Assembly: GCA_946965045.2 (NCBI GenBank)
Contig: OX337234.1
Location: 1,488,001 to 1,552,000 of the forward strand
From: Epithemia pelagica
Taxonomy: Eukaryota; Bacillariophyta; Bacillariophyceae; Surirellales; Surirellaceae
Length of the DNA: 64,000 nt
Direction of reading: 5' to 3'
Shown here: piece by piece, positions 39,128-50,874 of the stretch
How the letters are laid out: every line of letters begins with the position of its first letter
Position numbering within the stretch: position 1 is the stretch's first letter
The notes under the pieces: model-generated
What the model was told of the DNA's origin: nothing
What the model saw: the letters and a program-made list of their open reading frames with translations, nothing else
Database searches by the model: none
Made by a program: the position numbers and the translations under genes

Positions 39128-40327
39128 CTAGGAGCCGGCGGAGGACGATGGGGACCAGCCTTCGGTCATTTTGAGTATATGTTGCTCGGCCACTGGGACG
39201 TCTGCGCCATTTTCTAGCTGGAAGGTACCATGTGTGTGCATTTTTTCAGCAAGTTTGTTGATGATGGGCGTCGCTTGTGCATGGAGGTATCGGAACATTG
39301 CATCCGACCGCCAGCGACCCACGAGCTTGATCATGTCGGTGTCCACTTGTCCACACAGCAACGCCATGGCACCACCGGCCCGAAGACTCCGAGTTTGGAT
39401 TTTGGCTGGGTCGACACCCGCCTCTGGGACAAGGGATGCGGCCGTACGTAGGATTCTGGTGATCATGCTGGACGTGACGATTTGCCAGCCTCGAGCATGA
39501 GGAGCTATAGCGCAAACTGGCGTGTTCGGGCTGCCACCGATGGAGCGGACATAGATGATACGACGTGCCAGGGAGAGTGTGGGGCAGGCATGGGGATGGC
39601 CGCTGCGCCCGTGGGCGATAATTTCACCTTTCTGCCGATTTTTCTGGGTTTCAAAGGTGATGGACGAAGAGGTGGCCGCTCGCAGTTCATCGTAGGTGCA
39701 GCGAAAGGCGTCCAGTTTTGTGTTGTTGATGCTGAATGAGATTTGGCGGGCTCGGAGGGGTTTGTTATCCGTCGTGAAGCAGTGTTCCCCAGAACGTAGC
39801 ATATAATAGAACGCTATCCACGCCATGTCCATTACAACTTCGGCTTCGAGGCGCCGTTTAGATTCGTTGGATATTGCTTGTGCTTTGTACATGATGCTCA
39901 GTGGGACGGGCTGTAGACGAACTGGGGCTGGGTCGACCTGTGTCATGCCTTTTAGTTGCGAACCGAGCCGAGTGTCGATGGCGCCAAAACGATTCAGGCG
40001 TGGGTCCGTGGCCCCCATTGCTGTAAACGCCTTGGCGACGGCGAGTAATTGGTCAGCCACTGTAGTACCTCTGACCGGGTCACCACTCCTGCTGCATCGG
40101 CCGTCGCGGACCCGTTGGGCGAAGACTTGGAGAACTGGGATTTTGTCCGCACAGGTTTGTAGGAAGGGGTCGAGCGCCAAGGATTTACAGAAGGGTAGCC
40201 AAGATTTTTCCCAAATGCGGTCTTGGGAGTCGGCACGGTGTTTAGAGACGGCAGCTCTGGACGTGTCTTGAGCAAGGCGCAGGTCAACGTAGAAATTATC
40301 CCTGGCCGAGGCTGGTGAAGCTGCCAT
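39128..40327 (-). CDS. tyrosine recombinase of DIRS element 2
   Basis: 399 residues from the ATG at 40327. The catalytic core shows the first Arg in YYMLRSGEH, the second box TRSLRAGGAMALLCG and the last box DMIKLVGRWRSDAMFRYLHAQA with the nucleophilic Tyr; these are clear tyrosine-recombinase motifs, closer to the usual consensus than those of element 1. The N-terminal about 150 residues would be the core-binding domain. The gene overlaps the end of the RT-RNase H frame by about 330 bases in another frame. Confidence 0.87.
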   Translation of the reverse strand: MAASPASARDNFYVDLRLAQDTSRAAVSKHRADSQDRIWEKSWLPFCKSLALDPFLQTCADKIPVLQVFAQRVRDGRCSRSGDPVRGTTVADQLLAVAKAFTAMGATDPRLNRFGAIDTRLGSQLKGMTQVDPAPVRLQPVPLSIMYKAQAISNESKRRLEAEVVMDMAWIAFYYMLRSGEHCFTTDNKPLRARQISFSINNTKLDAFRCTYDELRAATSSSITFETQKNRQKGEIIAHGRSGHPHACPTLSLARRIIYVRSIGGSPNTPVCAIAPHARGWQIVTSSMITRILRTAASLVPEAGVDPAKIQTRSLRAGGAMALLCGQVDTDMIKLVGRWRSDAMFRYLHAQATPIINKLAEKMHTHGTFQLENGADVPVAEQHILKMTEGWSPSSSAGS

Positions 40328-41968
40328 GGTATGGGCTGTTGATAGGACGAATTGAAAAGTGTGAGAAATTGTTGGTCAGAGAGAGAAAACAATCGTGAGG
40401 CATCGTCGGCGAGGCGGTTGTGCTGCCCCGGGAAGTATGAGACTTGATGGATGTACCGATGTTCACGTTGATGTAGGCTGGCTGCCCGAAGGATGTAGGA
40501 GGCTGGGCTCGAGGACGTGACACTGCCAGCGTTGTTCCAACCTACGGACGCTGTGTTGTCGCAACCAGTGGCTATTGTGCGTTCTCTGATATCGATGCAG
40601 GACCCCAGGACATCAGCATGTAGGAGTGTGGCTGCCAGTTCGAGGTCATTGTTCGTAATGGGGCCTCGAGGATTGGAAGGGCTCTGAATATGCGGGACAA
40701 GGTTGGGTGGCAAGGGTAAGCGCCAAACAATAGGGGGATGGGCTGGTGTGTGCCGGGATGGTCGCTCGGGAGGTAGCCAGACTCCGCCGAAACCGGATGG
40801 CGCCGCGTCACAGGCTCCGACAAAACTTGGGTGGCAAGGTATGACTTCTGCAATACGCGTTGGTCGATTGGCGACATCAAGTGCAAGTGTCCATAAGTCT
40901 TCAAGTTGGTCTTTGGTGGGCTGTTCCAACGTGACGAACCTTTTGTCGTGGTTCTTGGACAGAGCTAGTTGAAGATGGGAAAAAAGGCCACGGCCGCCCG
41001 GGATGCCCAAGAGCATGCTCCGAAGCTCTCCAAGCAATTTGTGCCACTGCAGTATGGGTACTGACTGTTTGCCGCGCACGGCTTGCAAGATGGAGAGGAG
41101 TTTGGCACGTCTGTGTGGTGGTAGCTCTATGGTTTGTCGCCAGGTGTCAATATCCCAGCCGAGGACTGTCTTGAAAGTAGTCCAACAGCCGTCGCCCCGC
41201 GAGAGTTTTTTTGCTGAAATGGGTTGTCGGCGATCACAGGCGTCGTCTTGGTCGTCATTCGGGCAGAAGATGGCATCGGTGCAGTGCATAAGGGTGCGAC
41301 GAATGCGATTGAGACGAGAGCGGGAGCCTTGTGCGACTTGGATGGTGTCATCCAAATAGACGTCGGTGTAGGCAATGGGTCCACGACGGTAAGGGAGATA
41401 TTTAGACCGTGACGGAGGTGGGTTCTGGGGGAAGATGTCGCGGAGCTGTTCTGGGGAGAGGCGAACCACTGTGTCTTTGGGTGGCGGGGGTGGGATGGCA
41501 ATGGTGACGCGTTCGTCGTGGGGACGGGGGGGGGGGGGGGGGAGTGGAGCTCGCCAGTTGTTCCATCGGGTGAGGTGGTGGATCCCAGCTGGATGTGACT
41601 GTGAGTTGGTTGGCTAAATTGGCGATCGTCTCGGTGAAAGCCGTAAACTGTGGGGGACTCTCAGTCCATCCCATGGGAAGGGTTACGGGAAAGGCGATAA
41701 GGTCGTCGGTGGCGTCTTTCCCACGGGGCAGCACCACACCGAGTCTTGGGACGTCTGCTGGGGCCAAAGGGACACGGTAGAACCCGTCGGACAGATCAAT
41801 TTTGAGGAGGTATACTGGGCCATGCTGTGGCGGGGCCGAAAGGATGGTGCGTAGGATTCGCTTGAGTGTACCACCGAATTGCATGGCTTCGGGGTGTGCC
41901 TGGCGGTTGGTGGTGGCGTTTACTCCGCTGAAAGTGTAATCGACGATGATACGCGGTCGGCGCTCACG
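39994..41968 (-). pseudogene. RT-RNase H of DIRS element 2 (broken)
   Basis: Two frames make up the enzyme. Upstream: RIIVDYTFSGVN (just after the TAG at 41971-41969) to about 41543, with KIDLSDGFYRVPL and LPMGWTESP. Downstream: about 41525 to 39994, with DVYLDDTIQ (the catalytic box, YLDD variant), RNase H FVGACDAAPSGFGG and ATGCDNTASVGW, and HNRLADDASRL. The frames meet at a run of 17 G (41526-41542). Joined in principle they give a complete DIRS RT-RNase H. Run-length error in sequencing is as likely as a real mutation. Confidence 0.78.
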
Positions 41969-43441
41969 CTAGGGAACACAACCGATGGGAGAGATGCGTA
42001 GGTTGGGAAGGCCACGGACCTGTTGAAAGGGGAGGACCAACCAATAGCCGCGGGCGACCATGTCGGCCATGTCGCTGTAGAGGAATTCTTGGAATTCTAG
42101 CGCGCTTTTGTGACAACCTCTTGTGGCTGCCATGACGCGCTGACCGTCGGTCCATTCGTGATCAACGGAGAGGACGGGTACTCCGGCTTGTCGGAATTCG
42201 TCGAGAATGGTTGCCGCGTTGTGTGGCAGACGGGAGATGAAGGGGGCAATGCACGACCGCCCGCGTGTACGATGGATAAACTGTGTCCAAGGTAAAGACG
42301 AGACCTTTGTCTCTTTGGAGACTGCGGGGACTTGGTTTGTCGCTGCACCAGCGCTACGGGCACGAAGGGTCACTGCGTTGCGCAGGATGGTGAGGTGCTC
42401 ACCCTTGTCAGCGTTGGATAGTAGATGGTACACGGCCGGTAGGTTTGCTTCGGAAGTGACGGATGCGAAGGCCATCCAGTCTTTGGCAACCGTTTTGTAC
42501 TTTGTAGCAGGTGGTAATTTGTCGCCTTTTTCCGCCATGCGACGTGCTTCGTCTGTCGCTCTTTCACTTGCTCGATCATTGCGCATGGCACCGAGGATAG
42601 TGGCGACTTGTTCGGTGGCACCGGTAGGGACGGGAGCGAGTAGTGTAGGTATATCTCGCGTTAGGACGGCCCAACGGTGTCGATCAAGGGGCTCGTCATC
42701 AACCACTGGTGTGAAGGTGGTGGGAATGTCACCTAGGAAGGTTGCAGGGTCTGCAACGTTTCGAGACTTGGCGGTTGACGCCACGCGGAGCCAGGCGAGC
42801 AATGGTGCGCATGCGGCTTGGTTGTTGTCGGTGTTGATGGCGACTGAGAGGGTAGTCCATGCTTCGCGTGGTGACAGTGTCTTCCCGAGGACGAGAGGGA
42901 CATACTTCCATGGGACAGGAAACAGGTGGCGTGTGACAACGGATTCGGAGTTGGCTGCACTGGCGGCTAGAGGCGGTAAGAGCTCGATTGTGGTGTCCGC
43001 TGCCCAGGCGGCGTCCATGGTGGCCGTTGTTGCCACTCGTTGTGCGTCGGTAGGTTCGAAGATGGATTGCGGCGTTTCGTAGGTCTGGATGAAGTTGCTT
43101 CCTGGGCGAATGTCGCCGTGGAAGAGGAAGAACTTGTTGTTCCATTGCGGCGCTGGGGCGGCGAGGTCTGGCTCGTAGGCGGAAGGGCGATGGAGAGCGA
43201 TGATCTTTCTTGCGCCATCGATCGACACTTGGGCGAGGAAGACCTTTGGAATCGTATTCGCAGACTTGACGACCGTTTCGAAGAGTTCCTCGGGCGTTTG
43301 GGTGTTCCCGGTTGCGAAAGGCAAGAAGAGTGGAGTGTAAACTCCATTGAACACATCCTTCATCTGCTTGTAGCGTGTGAGGTAGTTGGTGGGCGACGGT
43401 GCCGCCTGTTGTGGCGTCGCGGCTGGTGGAGCGGCGGCCAT
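41969..43441 (-). CDS. gag-like protein of DIRS element 2, reading into the RT domain
   Basis: 490 residues starting MAAAPPAATPQQ only 5 bases inside repeat B2. Most of it is an unrecognised gag-like protein. The last about 50 residues (FLYSDMADMVARGYWLVLPFQQV...LRISPIG) are the beginning of the RT domain, and the frame is the same as that of the RT beyond the stop. So the TAG at 41971-41969 most likely interrupts a single gag-RT reading frame and is not the natural gag end. Confidence 0.7.
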   Translation of the reverse strand: MAAAPPAATPQQAAPSPTNYLTRYKQMKDVFNGVYTPLFLPFATGNTQTPEELFETVVKSANTIPKVFLAQVSIDGARKIIALHRPSAYEPDLAAPAPQWNNKFFLFHGDIRPGSNFIQTYETPQSIFEPTDAQRVATTATMDAAWAADTTIELLPPLAASAANSESVVTRHLFPVPWKYVPLVLGKTLSPREAWTTLSVAINTDNNQAACAPLLAWLRVASTAKSRNVADPATFLGDIPTTFTPVVDDEPLDRHRWAVLTRDIPTLLAPVPTGATEQVATILGAMRNDRASERATDEARRMAEKGDKLPPATKYKTVAKDWMAFASVTSEANLPAVYHLLSNADKGEHLTILRNAVTLRARSAGAATNQVPAVSKETKVSSLPWTQFIHRTRGRSCIAPFISRLPHNAATILDEFRQAGVPVLSVDHEWTDGQRVMAATRGCHKSALEFQEFLYSDMADMVARGYWLVLPFQQVRGLPNLRISPIGCVP

Positions 43442-43446
43442 GGTGC

Positions 43447-43598
43447 TTAGCTATCTACTTCAGCAGTCTCTCGTGACGGCCAAAAGGAAAGAATGAGCTC
43501 CTTGCCACAATGTGACAATCGAGAAAGTGTGACGACGCCGGGCGAGCGCGCCGGGCCAGCAGTGTCAACTCGTCTGTCGTGCGTACCGCAACTCCAAT
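43447..43598 (-). repeat. DIRS element 2 repeat B2 (right terminus)
   Basis: Second copy of the 152-bp B repeat, differing at single positions (CGCCGGG against CCCCGGG). It ends CTCCAAT, followed by unrelated ACGGTATC. Confidence 0.88.
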
Positions 43599-44092
43599 AC
43601 GGTATCTAGCTAGAGGCTGAATAGTCGAACCTGATTCTTCTTTCATGCAAAGGGGATCACAGTGTAATGGGTGACGCCATCAGTATCAGTACCATCTTCG
43701 ACTTGATGTTACTCTGGATCTAGGTAGTCTAATAGAGATGTCCTTCCGCACTGGTTTTGCAGCTAATAGAATCGGTCGCGCGGGTCTCCTTGTCCACGTT
43801 GCGGCGTCAACCCAAAACTACTCCTCAGAATCGTTTACAAGAAAGGGATTAGCGGAACGAAAGAATTCTTATTGTGTGAATCACTCCTTCTTCCTTAGTC
43901 TATATGTTTGCACGCTAGGCGTTCAGAGGTTATTTTAACCGAACGTTACCGAGACAGCGGAATAATGGTGTACGCTCTGTGTCCTGCGTGAGCTTGTCCA
44001 CAACCATCGATCTCGAGTTTTCCTGTGATGAGAACGAGGAACTGTTTGCTGCCTCTCTCATTTGTTGAGAGAAGGACACTCTCAACAAGAGC
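43599..44092. other. intergenic, upstream of the U-box gene
   Basis: About 490 bases. A 66-codon plus frame at 43738 starts with ATG but has no signature. GAGAGAAGGACACTCTC just before the start codon (about 44067-44085) can form a short hairpin in the 5' leader. Confidence 0.4.
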
Positions 44093-47000
44093 ATGAAAAC
44101 ACAAATTTTTGGATCTGGATCGGAAACCGACGAAGACACCAACCACATGTCGTCCTCCTCCAGTGACGATGAGGAAGGAAAATCTTTTGTTGTGGTTCCG
44201 CACAAGACGCAAGACTCAGGAGAAAGTGAAACTTCGAGGGCCATTGATCCCAAAGATTCCGAGTTCACAGGATATCTTCAAGAAATCGAGAAACCCCAAG
44301 ATTCTTCGCGAATGAGAGAAAAGGACAAGGCACAAGGCAATTGGTTGGTAGATAACAGCAAAGTTCCCAGTGAGATGATCAACGCTTGTCACTCTATGGA
44401 AGACGGCAAGAAGAAAGAGAAAACGCTTCGAGAAGTCCGGTTCGCTCCGAGCGCCCCCATGGAACCTCTGAGTGAAGCTCCCATGGAAAAGGAATTGACA
44501 GATATTGAAATTGCGAAAAAGATGTCGCTTGGAATATCCACAGGTCCTGTCGCGCTTCGCTCGGAGCGTGCGCCGTCACCATACATTCCTCGAGACCCTG
44601 AAGAGAATGTGTTGCCAGAAGACCAGAACATGGAAAAGCAACACATGCAGCTACGTTCAACGAGAACTCCGAGCTTTAGCGATCGGCGCTCCATAATCAA
44701 GACAAGTAGCCAGTATCATGATGGAGACCGGTTTTACGACACCAAGATGCACGGAGACCATTTTTACGACACCAAGATGCCTCCCACACGGAATCATCCA
44801 CTTCGAGACTATGATGTGGATGCTGCTACGACTAAAGAAGAGATGGATATGATGGAGGCTATCAGCAAGTCCCTTCAAGAGTCCGACCCATACTCGTCGC
44901 GTGCAATGACAAACCGAGGAAAAGGAGCGGCTACAGCTTCGATCGCTAGCGGACGAGGAAGACAGCAGGGAAGTTGGCTCTCTCACTTATGGCCTAGAGC
45001 ACCACCAGCCCCACCTCGAAACGACCGAGGTGGGCGAACGATTGCACAAGGAGTCAAATCACAGTACACTTATGAAGGTGGTCAGGTGGCATGTACATCG
45101 ATTTGCCTCGTCGCTGCGCAAAGTTTCTTGACGGATGATCCAAGCGAGTGGGAGCATTTGCAGGGCAGAGCCCTAGATCATTTTGTAGAGGAAGGAATTG
45201 CCCGTCACTTCAATCACGGCAAAAAACACAGCTCTGTGGAACAGCTCTGGGGCCTTCAACTGTTTGCTGATGTCGCTGGAAAACTGGAAATGGGGTGTCC
45301 TTTTCAGGGAAGCGTTGCAAACCGAAACCATTTACGCACGGCGTTGCAGCGGGCCCACGAATTTGCTTTCACTGACAAGAACAGTCCTTCACTTGCCGTT
45401 GTGTTCACCAAGTCTGGTGAAACCATTTTGTGCATCAACTCCATCTTTTCGGAAGAATGGATGTTAATGGATAGTCATGGACAATCTCATGAAAAGGATA
45501 AGCGCATTTATCTCAAAAGCTTCTCTTCGTTGGACGCTGTGGTGGCGTTCTTGGCGAAAAAATACCCTGCGATGCATCTGGGAGATGGATCATTCCAAAG
45601 TGAAATGTACGACATGTTTGAAACGTTCCCAATTATTCGCCGTGAATCACGAGAAAGCAATAAAGATGACCAGCCAGAAGAAGAAATTATGGTCCAGTTA
45701 CCATCCTCCTCTGTGTGTCACAAACTTGTTCTCAAGTCTGAAACGCAACTTGACAAACATCAAGAGGAAGTAGACAAAAGCTCATCCAATAAGTCCATTT
45801 CTTCACCAAAAGACCCCCCAGTGCCACCCCTGAAAGATGAATCAATGAGAGATGAATCAAATCCTCGGAAACGAAACATGAAAGACCCGCCCATGAAACC
45901 GGACGGTCCGGAAAGTGAAGTGGATTCAATAGAGATGGAATTGGAAGACCATCCACGAAAAGAACCCCCGAACAGCTCCTCTGAGGAAAAAGCTGGAAAG
46001 CAGTCTGGCGGTGCGGTTGAATCGTCCCCTTTTTTCGTACAAAGCGATTATGAAGATCCCGTCACTTGTCAAATTATGGCGGATCCGGTCACTTGCAAAG
46101 GTAATTTGAATAGTCTTCTGTGGTTGCTTATCAATCGACTGAATTCTCACCCCAAACGCTTTGATCAATTCATTTAGATGGCCAAACATACGAGCGTTCA
46201 GTCATTGAGAGGTGGTTTCGAGAGAGAGTGCAGGAGGAAGAAAAACGGCGTCGAAAGGAGCAGGAGGGGGAGGATCAGAAAGAAGATGATACATGCTGTG
46301 GCGCACAACGACCTATTCAACTTACGAGCCCAGTTACAGGAAAAGAAGTCTCCGGTGATCTCGTCCCAAACCATACTTTGGCTCAACAGATTGTTCGTCT
46401 GATGGAGGTTAATGCGTTCAAAATGTCTAATGAAGAAATTGAGGAATGGAAAAAGCGACGAAATGAGAAGCATGCAAACGACCGAAAACGAGAAGAACTG
46501 GAACGAGAAGAACAGGCTCGGGTTGAAGAGAGGCGCCGAAACGCTGAAGAAGCCGAAAAACGAAACCGTGGACGTAGCAATGACGGAACCGCTCCTGCGG
46601 ATGGCCCTGGGTCCGCAGCGGTTGATCCTTCACAATTGGTTCGTTTGGATCGCGAAGTCGACAACTCATCTACCTTGTCCACGGGTGACACTGGCCTTTC
46701 ATGCGCTTTGGGGAAGCCTTCGACCTTTATCCCTAGAGAGATTGCGATGACTAATGGCATTCTACGATGCATGGTCCATCGTTGTACCACACGATTGGGT
46801 CAGGATCATGATATGTGGTGTTCTCGTTGCGGCCGTCTTGTTTGTGAGAAGTGTCTTGCGTTTGGCGTCACAGATATTCAATCTACGAGTAATAAGACAC
46901 TTCGCAATATTTGTGTTGATTGCATCACGCAGATTGCTGACGTGATGGACTCCGGCGATATCCATCTTCAACAGAAGAGGGTCGTCCTCACTCGCACCAT

Positions 47001-48402
47001 GGAGAGTCGACACAGTGCTAGATTCTCTAGTGCAGCTTCACGTCTCCAAGACGTCGTCGTCCTTCACGATGTCCAGATGCGCCATGCTCCGGACCAAGCT
47101 CATATGGAAGAAACCGTGTATCAGCTGGAAGTAGAGCTTGCACGCCTCAAGCGGAAGGTACGACAGGCGTCGGAACGTGCATCTGCAGCACGCGAAGATA
47201 ACCCACATGTTGAGCACGAAACTCTGATTGAGAGGCTTACGCAAGAATGTTCCTCATTGGAACAAGAGTTTGCGACTGCAACAGAGAATGAACCTCCCGA
47301 GGCTGAAGAAGAAGCTATCCGTTATTTTGAGTCTTTCAGTGACATTTCCTTCCGATTGGAATCGGCTCGCATGGAACTCGCGACTGCGTTGTCCAATGGA
47401 CCACCCACAAGGAGTAAAACCAAGAACGACGACTCGGTACAAGACGACTCGGAAGAGGATTCTTCTCCGATATTGAACACGCCTGCTGGTAAAATTAAGT
47501 CCATGGAACGAGAATACGCAGAGCTGAAGGCACGCTATGATTCGTTGCTGGAAGAGCCAGAGGGTGAACACGAAGAAGAAGCATTCAACAGGGCGGTTGA
47601 AGTAAGTGCTTTGCAGGCGTCCTTAGAGGAAGTACAAACCCGACTTGTTGTAGCGAGATCAGAGTACAATGAGGCCACTTCAAAAACGCCTGACGAGGTT
47701 ACAAGGGCACTTGAGGATCTGGAAGCCCTCGGCAAAAGTCATGACGACTGGCCTTTGCCGCTCGGCCTCAGCAAAGTTTTCCCGACGTCCCGAATGGAGC
47801 AGCAGATGGAAATCCTACAGAACACACTGGAACTACGCCGCGTCGAATCTGAACGAGCAGGCGAAGAAGAATGGGCTAACCAGATGGGACGTTGGGATTC
47901 TCGACAAGATGAACTTGAAGCAGAAATTGCTAGCACCCGAGCAACACTGGAGGATGCGGAGCGAGACGCGAAAGAGGAAGAACGCCAAGCTCAAGTTCGA
48001 GCGGAGGAGCGTCGTCAACGAGAGCTTGCTCGTCTGGAGCGTGAGCGGGTCCTCCGGGAACAGGCTTTGAAAGCAGAGCGGGAGCGTGCTGAAATGGTTG
48101 CCCGTCATCGTCGAGAAGAAGATGCTACAAGAGATGCTTTTGCCAGAGCCGCAGGCGATAGCAATAATGGTGCCCAAGCATTCGGTGGATCTGGCGACCT
48201 TCGTATGTGCAAAAGGTGCAGAGCCGGTCCGATTGAAAACAAATACTGCACAGATCTGGCAGCTCACAATGATTCGTCATCTAGTTACAAGGGAGAGACG
48301 GTAAGAGCAAAAAGTAAGCCCAATCACTGCCCTCACTGTGATTGGTTTGACGCCAATTGGCACAACTGGCCGTACTGGGATGGAGTTTACGGGCCACACT
48401 AG
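44093..48402 (+). CDS. multidomain U-box E3 ubiquitin ligase with UIM, cysteine-peptidase-like domain and zinc fingers
   Basis: Exons 44093-46100 and 46178-48402 (77-bp intron GTAATT...TTTAG) give 1410 residues. The splice restores the U-box DPVTCQIMADPVTCK-DGQTYERSVIERWF (from about residue 655). Upstream: a disordered acidic start, a ubiquitin-interacting motif EEMDMMEAISKSLQES (about 248-264), and a globular domain (about 325-530) with QVACTSICLVAAQSF and WMLMDSHGQS that looks like a papain-fold cysteine peptidase (Cys and Asp/His positions). Downstream: a FYVE/RING-like zinc finger (WCSRCGRLVCEKC...RNICVDC, about 870-925), long coiled coils (about 960-1330), and a C-terminal zinc ribbon (CKRCRAGP...CPHCDW). 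A ligase carrying its own candidate deubiquitinase is unusual. The peptidase reading is tentative; the U-box is firm. Confidence 0.8.
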
Positions 48403-48695
48403 AACCGACATTTATCTGTCAACCCATGATACAAAGGTTCTGTAGTGAGAACCTGCTGGCTTCTTTTGTACCTTAAGATTGGCTCCAAGGAGGACATCTA
48501 TATTATGCCATTATACATGCTGCTATTCATCGAAGAAATGTTTCCTTCGACTCTTATTCGTCATCTTTCACAGTCAAATTGGTGACAATGTTAGTATGAA
48601 GCTTGACACCGGCAAAAGGCATATGCATAGGTTGACGGGACGGAAGAAGAGACAGAAGATACCGACTGCAAACCAAACCAAGTGATTGAACATGT
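48403..48695. other. short intergenic between convergent genes
   Basis: 290 bases between the stops of the U-box and EXS genes. Presumably both 3' ends; no terminator pattern is recognisable. Confidence 0.4.
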
Positions 48696-50515
48696 CTAAT
48701 ACGTTCCCCTGTGTGCGGCCATTATAAAGCAGAAGCAGCAAAACGTCGTTGCATAAAGTACGAGCTCTCCAATGACCTGGACTGCGTTCATCGACGACAT
48801 GTCACTAACACAGAGGAGTGGAGAGTCTTTCTTCTGACTAGGGGGGCTTTGGATCTTGACCCCAGCACTTTCGCCGCTCGCTCGAATAAGCATGGGCTGC
48901 AACTCAACGCTCCCGCTTCCAGGATTAGAGTCATCGTCCTCTAGATAGATATTTTCAACGTTCTCATCTTCACTGGCATTGGTTTTGACTGCCTCCCATT
49001 CGAATCGCAATAAGCCCCAAAGCATTCTTCGAATGATTTCAGCAGATCCAATGACAGGCCCCAAAATGTGCGTTGCCCAATTCCCCACCAAGTTCTCGGT
49101 GAGGACACCGGAAGCGTTCAGGTAGTGGAGAGGGACAAAGCTAAGCGTCCAGCAAAACCGGAGAACAATATTGATCCAAGCAATTGCCCAGTAGAATGAT
49201 GTGCTCTGATAAAGCCGTTTGGAGCGGAGAGAACCCTTCCGATCAATCAAATTCCAGTCCATATATACATCCCACCAACACTGATAAAGTGTGGCAATGA
49301 CAAAACTTGCCAGCCAGACAATATTATCCTTTTTGTCGGGATGAAAAACACCAAACATCGCTACCTGTGCAGCTAAAAAGTACTTGAATGCATTTCCCAA
49401 ATAGGGCCATCTTTGTCGTTCATCAAAAACTTGCCGTAGATTCTGAAGAAAACGCCACCAAAGCGGTGATGCGGAGCAAACTGGCAACTAAAGATCAACG
49501 CCAATATTGTGTGAGACGTATGGTTTCTCAGCTGTTTGCCTCTCCATTCAAATTACCTTTATCTCTAGGCGTTTCAGAGACTCACAACAACTGTATGGAC
49601 AATCCAGGAACGTTCCATTTCTGGGACGCTCGCGTCGGCCGTATCAAGAAAGTTAAAATGTCTGTATTCATGTGTCGACCACCACCCCTTGAGGCCAAAC
49701 ATTATGTAAAACAGAGTAAACGAGATATCTTTCAAGGGACGAACCGACGATGTAATGACATCTCCAATGAAGCCATCTCGAAATGAAATAGGGAACCATG
49801 GTGCCCCCCATGTGTACGACACAACTGTCCAGAATGGGCGTCGGCTCTTTGACCAAGGGAAGAATGCCCTGTAGATGAAGAACACAAACAGGATCAAGGG
49901 AAATGTCGGGGCAGCGACTGAAGAAAACATCGACCAAAAGGCATTGGCAGCATCCCCTTTGTATTCTTCACGAGAGGAACTGAGGGTGAAAAGAAAGAGC
50001 GTTACCAGTATTGCCAGGAACATGTCCAATGCAACATTTGTCACTTCCAGTGGTGTAACCACTGAGTCTGAAGTGTTTATGGGAGGTTGAACTTCACCGT
50101 CCTCAGCATAGTCAGCATCCAGAGCTTTCTCCTCCTGAAATAAGGCCTCATCGCCTCCAAGTCCACCACGGGTTCCCTGCAATGCTGCTTCATCGTCTCC
50201 AAGGTCATCACACTGGTCTTCCTCAAGACTCTGAGGGTTATTTGACGCCGTGTGTCCACTGGTATTCTCCTCACCAAGTGGAGGTTGGAAAAATAGCGAT
50301 CGAACAGCACCAGTCCCAATTGATTGCGTCCACAAGGAGAGAGAAACTGCCGCACAAAAAAACATCAAATTTACTTCCAACAGAGCTCGGAAGATTCGGT
50401 AACTCGGTTCATGTTGTCTCAATGCGCTGAACACATTGAAAGACGAATCCCCTATCAACCATATTGCAAAGATCAATGCAACTGCTAAGAGAATCTTTCG
50501 AACACGTCCAACCAT
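48696..50515 (-). CDS. EXS-domain membrane protein (XPR1/SYG1/ERD1-like)
   Basis: Exons 50515-49586 and 49487-48696 (98-bp intron GTGAGT...TTTAG), 573 residues. Several membrane segments: about residues 7-25 and 45-65, then FLAILVTLFLFTL, FPLILFVFFIYRAFF, and more in exon 2. The splice joins ...HTVV to LPVCSASPLWWRFLQNLRQVFDERQRWPYLGNAFKY, the EXS-domain signature, followed by YQCWWDVYMDWNL, FYWAIAWINIVLRFCW and RRMLWGLLRFEWEAV. EXS proteins export phosphate (XPR1) or work in Golgi sorting (ERD1). No SPX domain is present, so this is nearer the ERD1-like short form. An acidic loop (about 85-150) and a long acidic C-terminal tail are extra. Confidence 0.85.
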
Positions 50516-50626
50516 ATTTCCGCCCGTAGCTCACAACTGGCATCATGGTCACAATGTCACCCAATGCCTTGAAAAGTCTGTGGGGGACAAAGGAGAGAGA
50601 GAAAGGGGAAACGGAACCTACCCCTA
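50516..50626. other. 5' region of the EXS gene up to the transposon edge
   Basis: About 110 bases remain between the EXS start codon and the TA flank of the composite transposon, so the element lies in what should be the EXS promoter. Confidence 0.5.
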
Positions 50627-50660
50627 CTAGCTGGTTTCAGGGTTTAAGCCAGTGAAGTAG
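50627..50660 (+). repeat. terminal inverted repeat, left
   Basis: Starts CTAGCTGGTTTCAG, with AGTGAAGTAG at its inner end. Preceded by TA. Confidence 0.65.
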
Positions 50661-50874
50661 AATCTACAGGGCTTCCTACCAGAAGAGAAATCCTCGATAG
50701 CGTTCTCATTACTAGTGAATGAAAATGTCCGACTGGCAACTTCCCAGAGTCTTTGAATAATATTTTATTATTTTTAGTGTATTGTGTGACAGCTTCCGAA
50801 CGCTGGAATTGCGTCCAAAATGATGAAAAAACGGTTGTTGTCTAATGACCATGGTGGAGGGCCATCCCAACCGT

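Larger units (their letters stand above)
38570..43598 (-). mobile_element. DIRS-order (PAT/Ngaro-like) retrotransposon, element 2, degenerate
   Basis: A 5.0-kb minus-strand element with the same plan as element 1: split direct repeats A1 (38570-38693), B1 (38712-38863), A2 (38860-38983), internal ORFs, B2 (43447-43598). ORFs in order are gag (43441), RT-RNase H (41968-39994, broken) and tyrosine recombinase (40327-39128). A1 begins and B2 ends at AAT, and the B1-A2 junction also overlaps in CAAT, which marks the likely recombination core. One in-frame TAG and one frame break at a 17-G run show decay or sequence error. Confidence 0.85.

Noticed and set aside
41969-41971. Retrovirus-like gag-UAG-pol readthrough in DIRS element 2
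   Set aside because: The TAG lies inside the RT domain, not at a gag/pol boundary, and a second frame break follows; decay is the simpler reading.
43738-43938. 66-codon plus-strand frame upstream of the U-box gene
   Set aside because: Starts with ATG but has no domain, and no convincing splice connection could be found.
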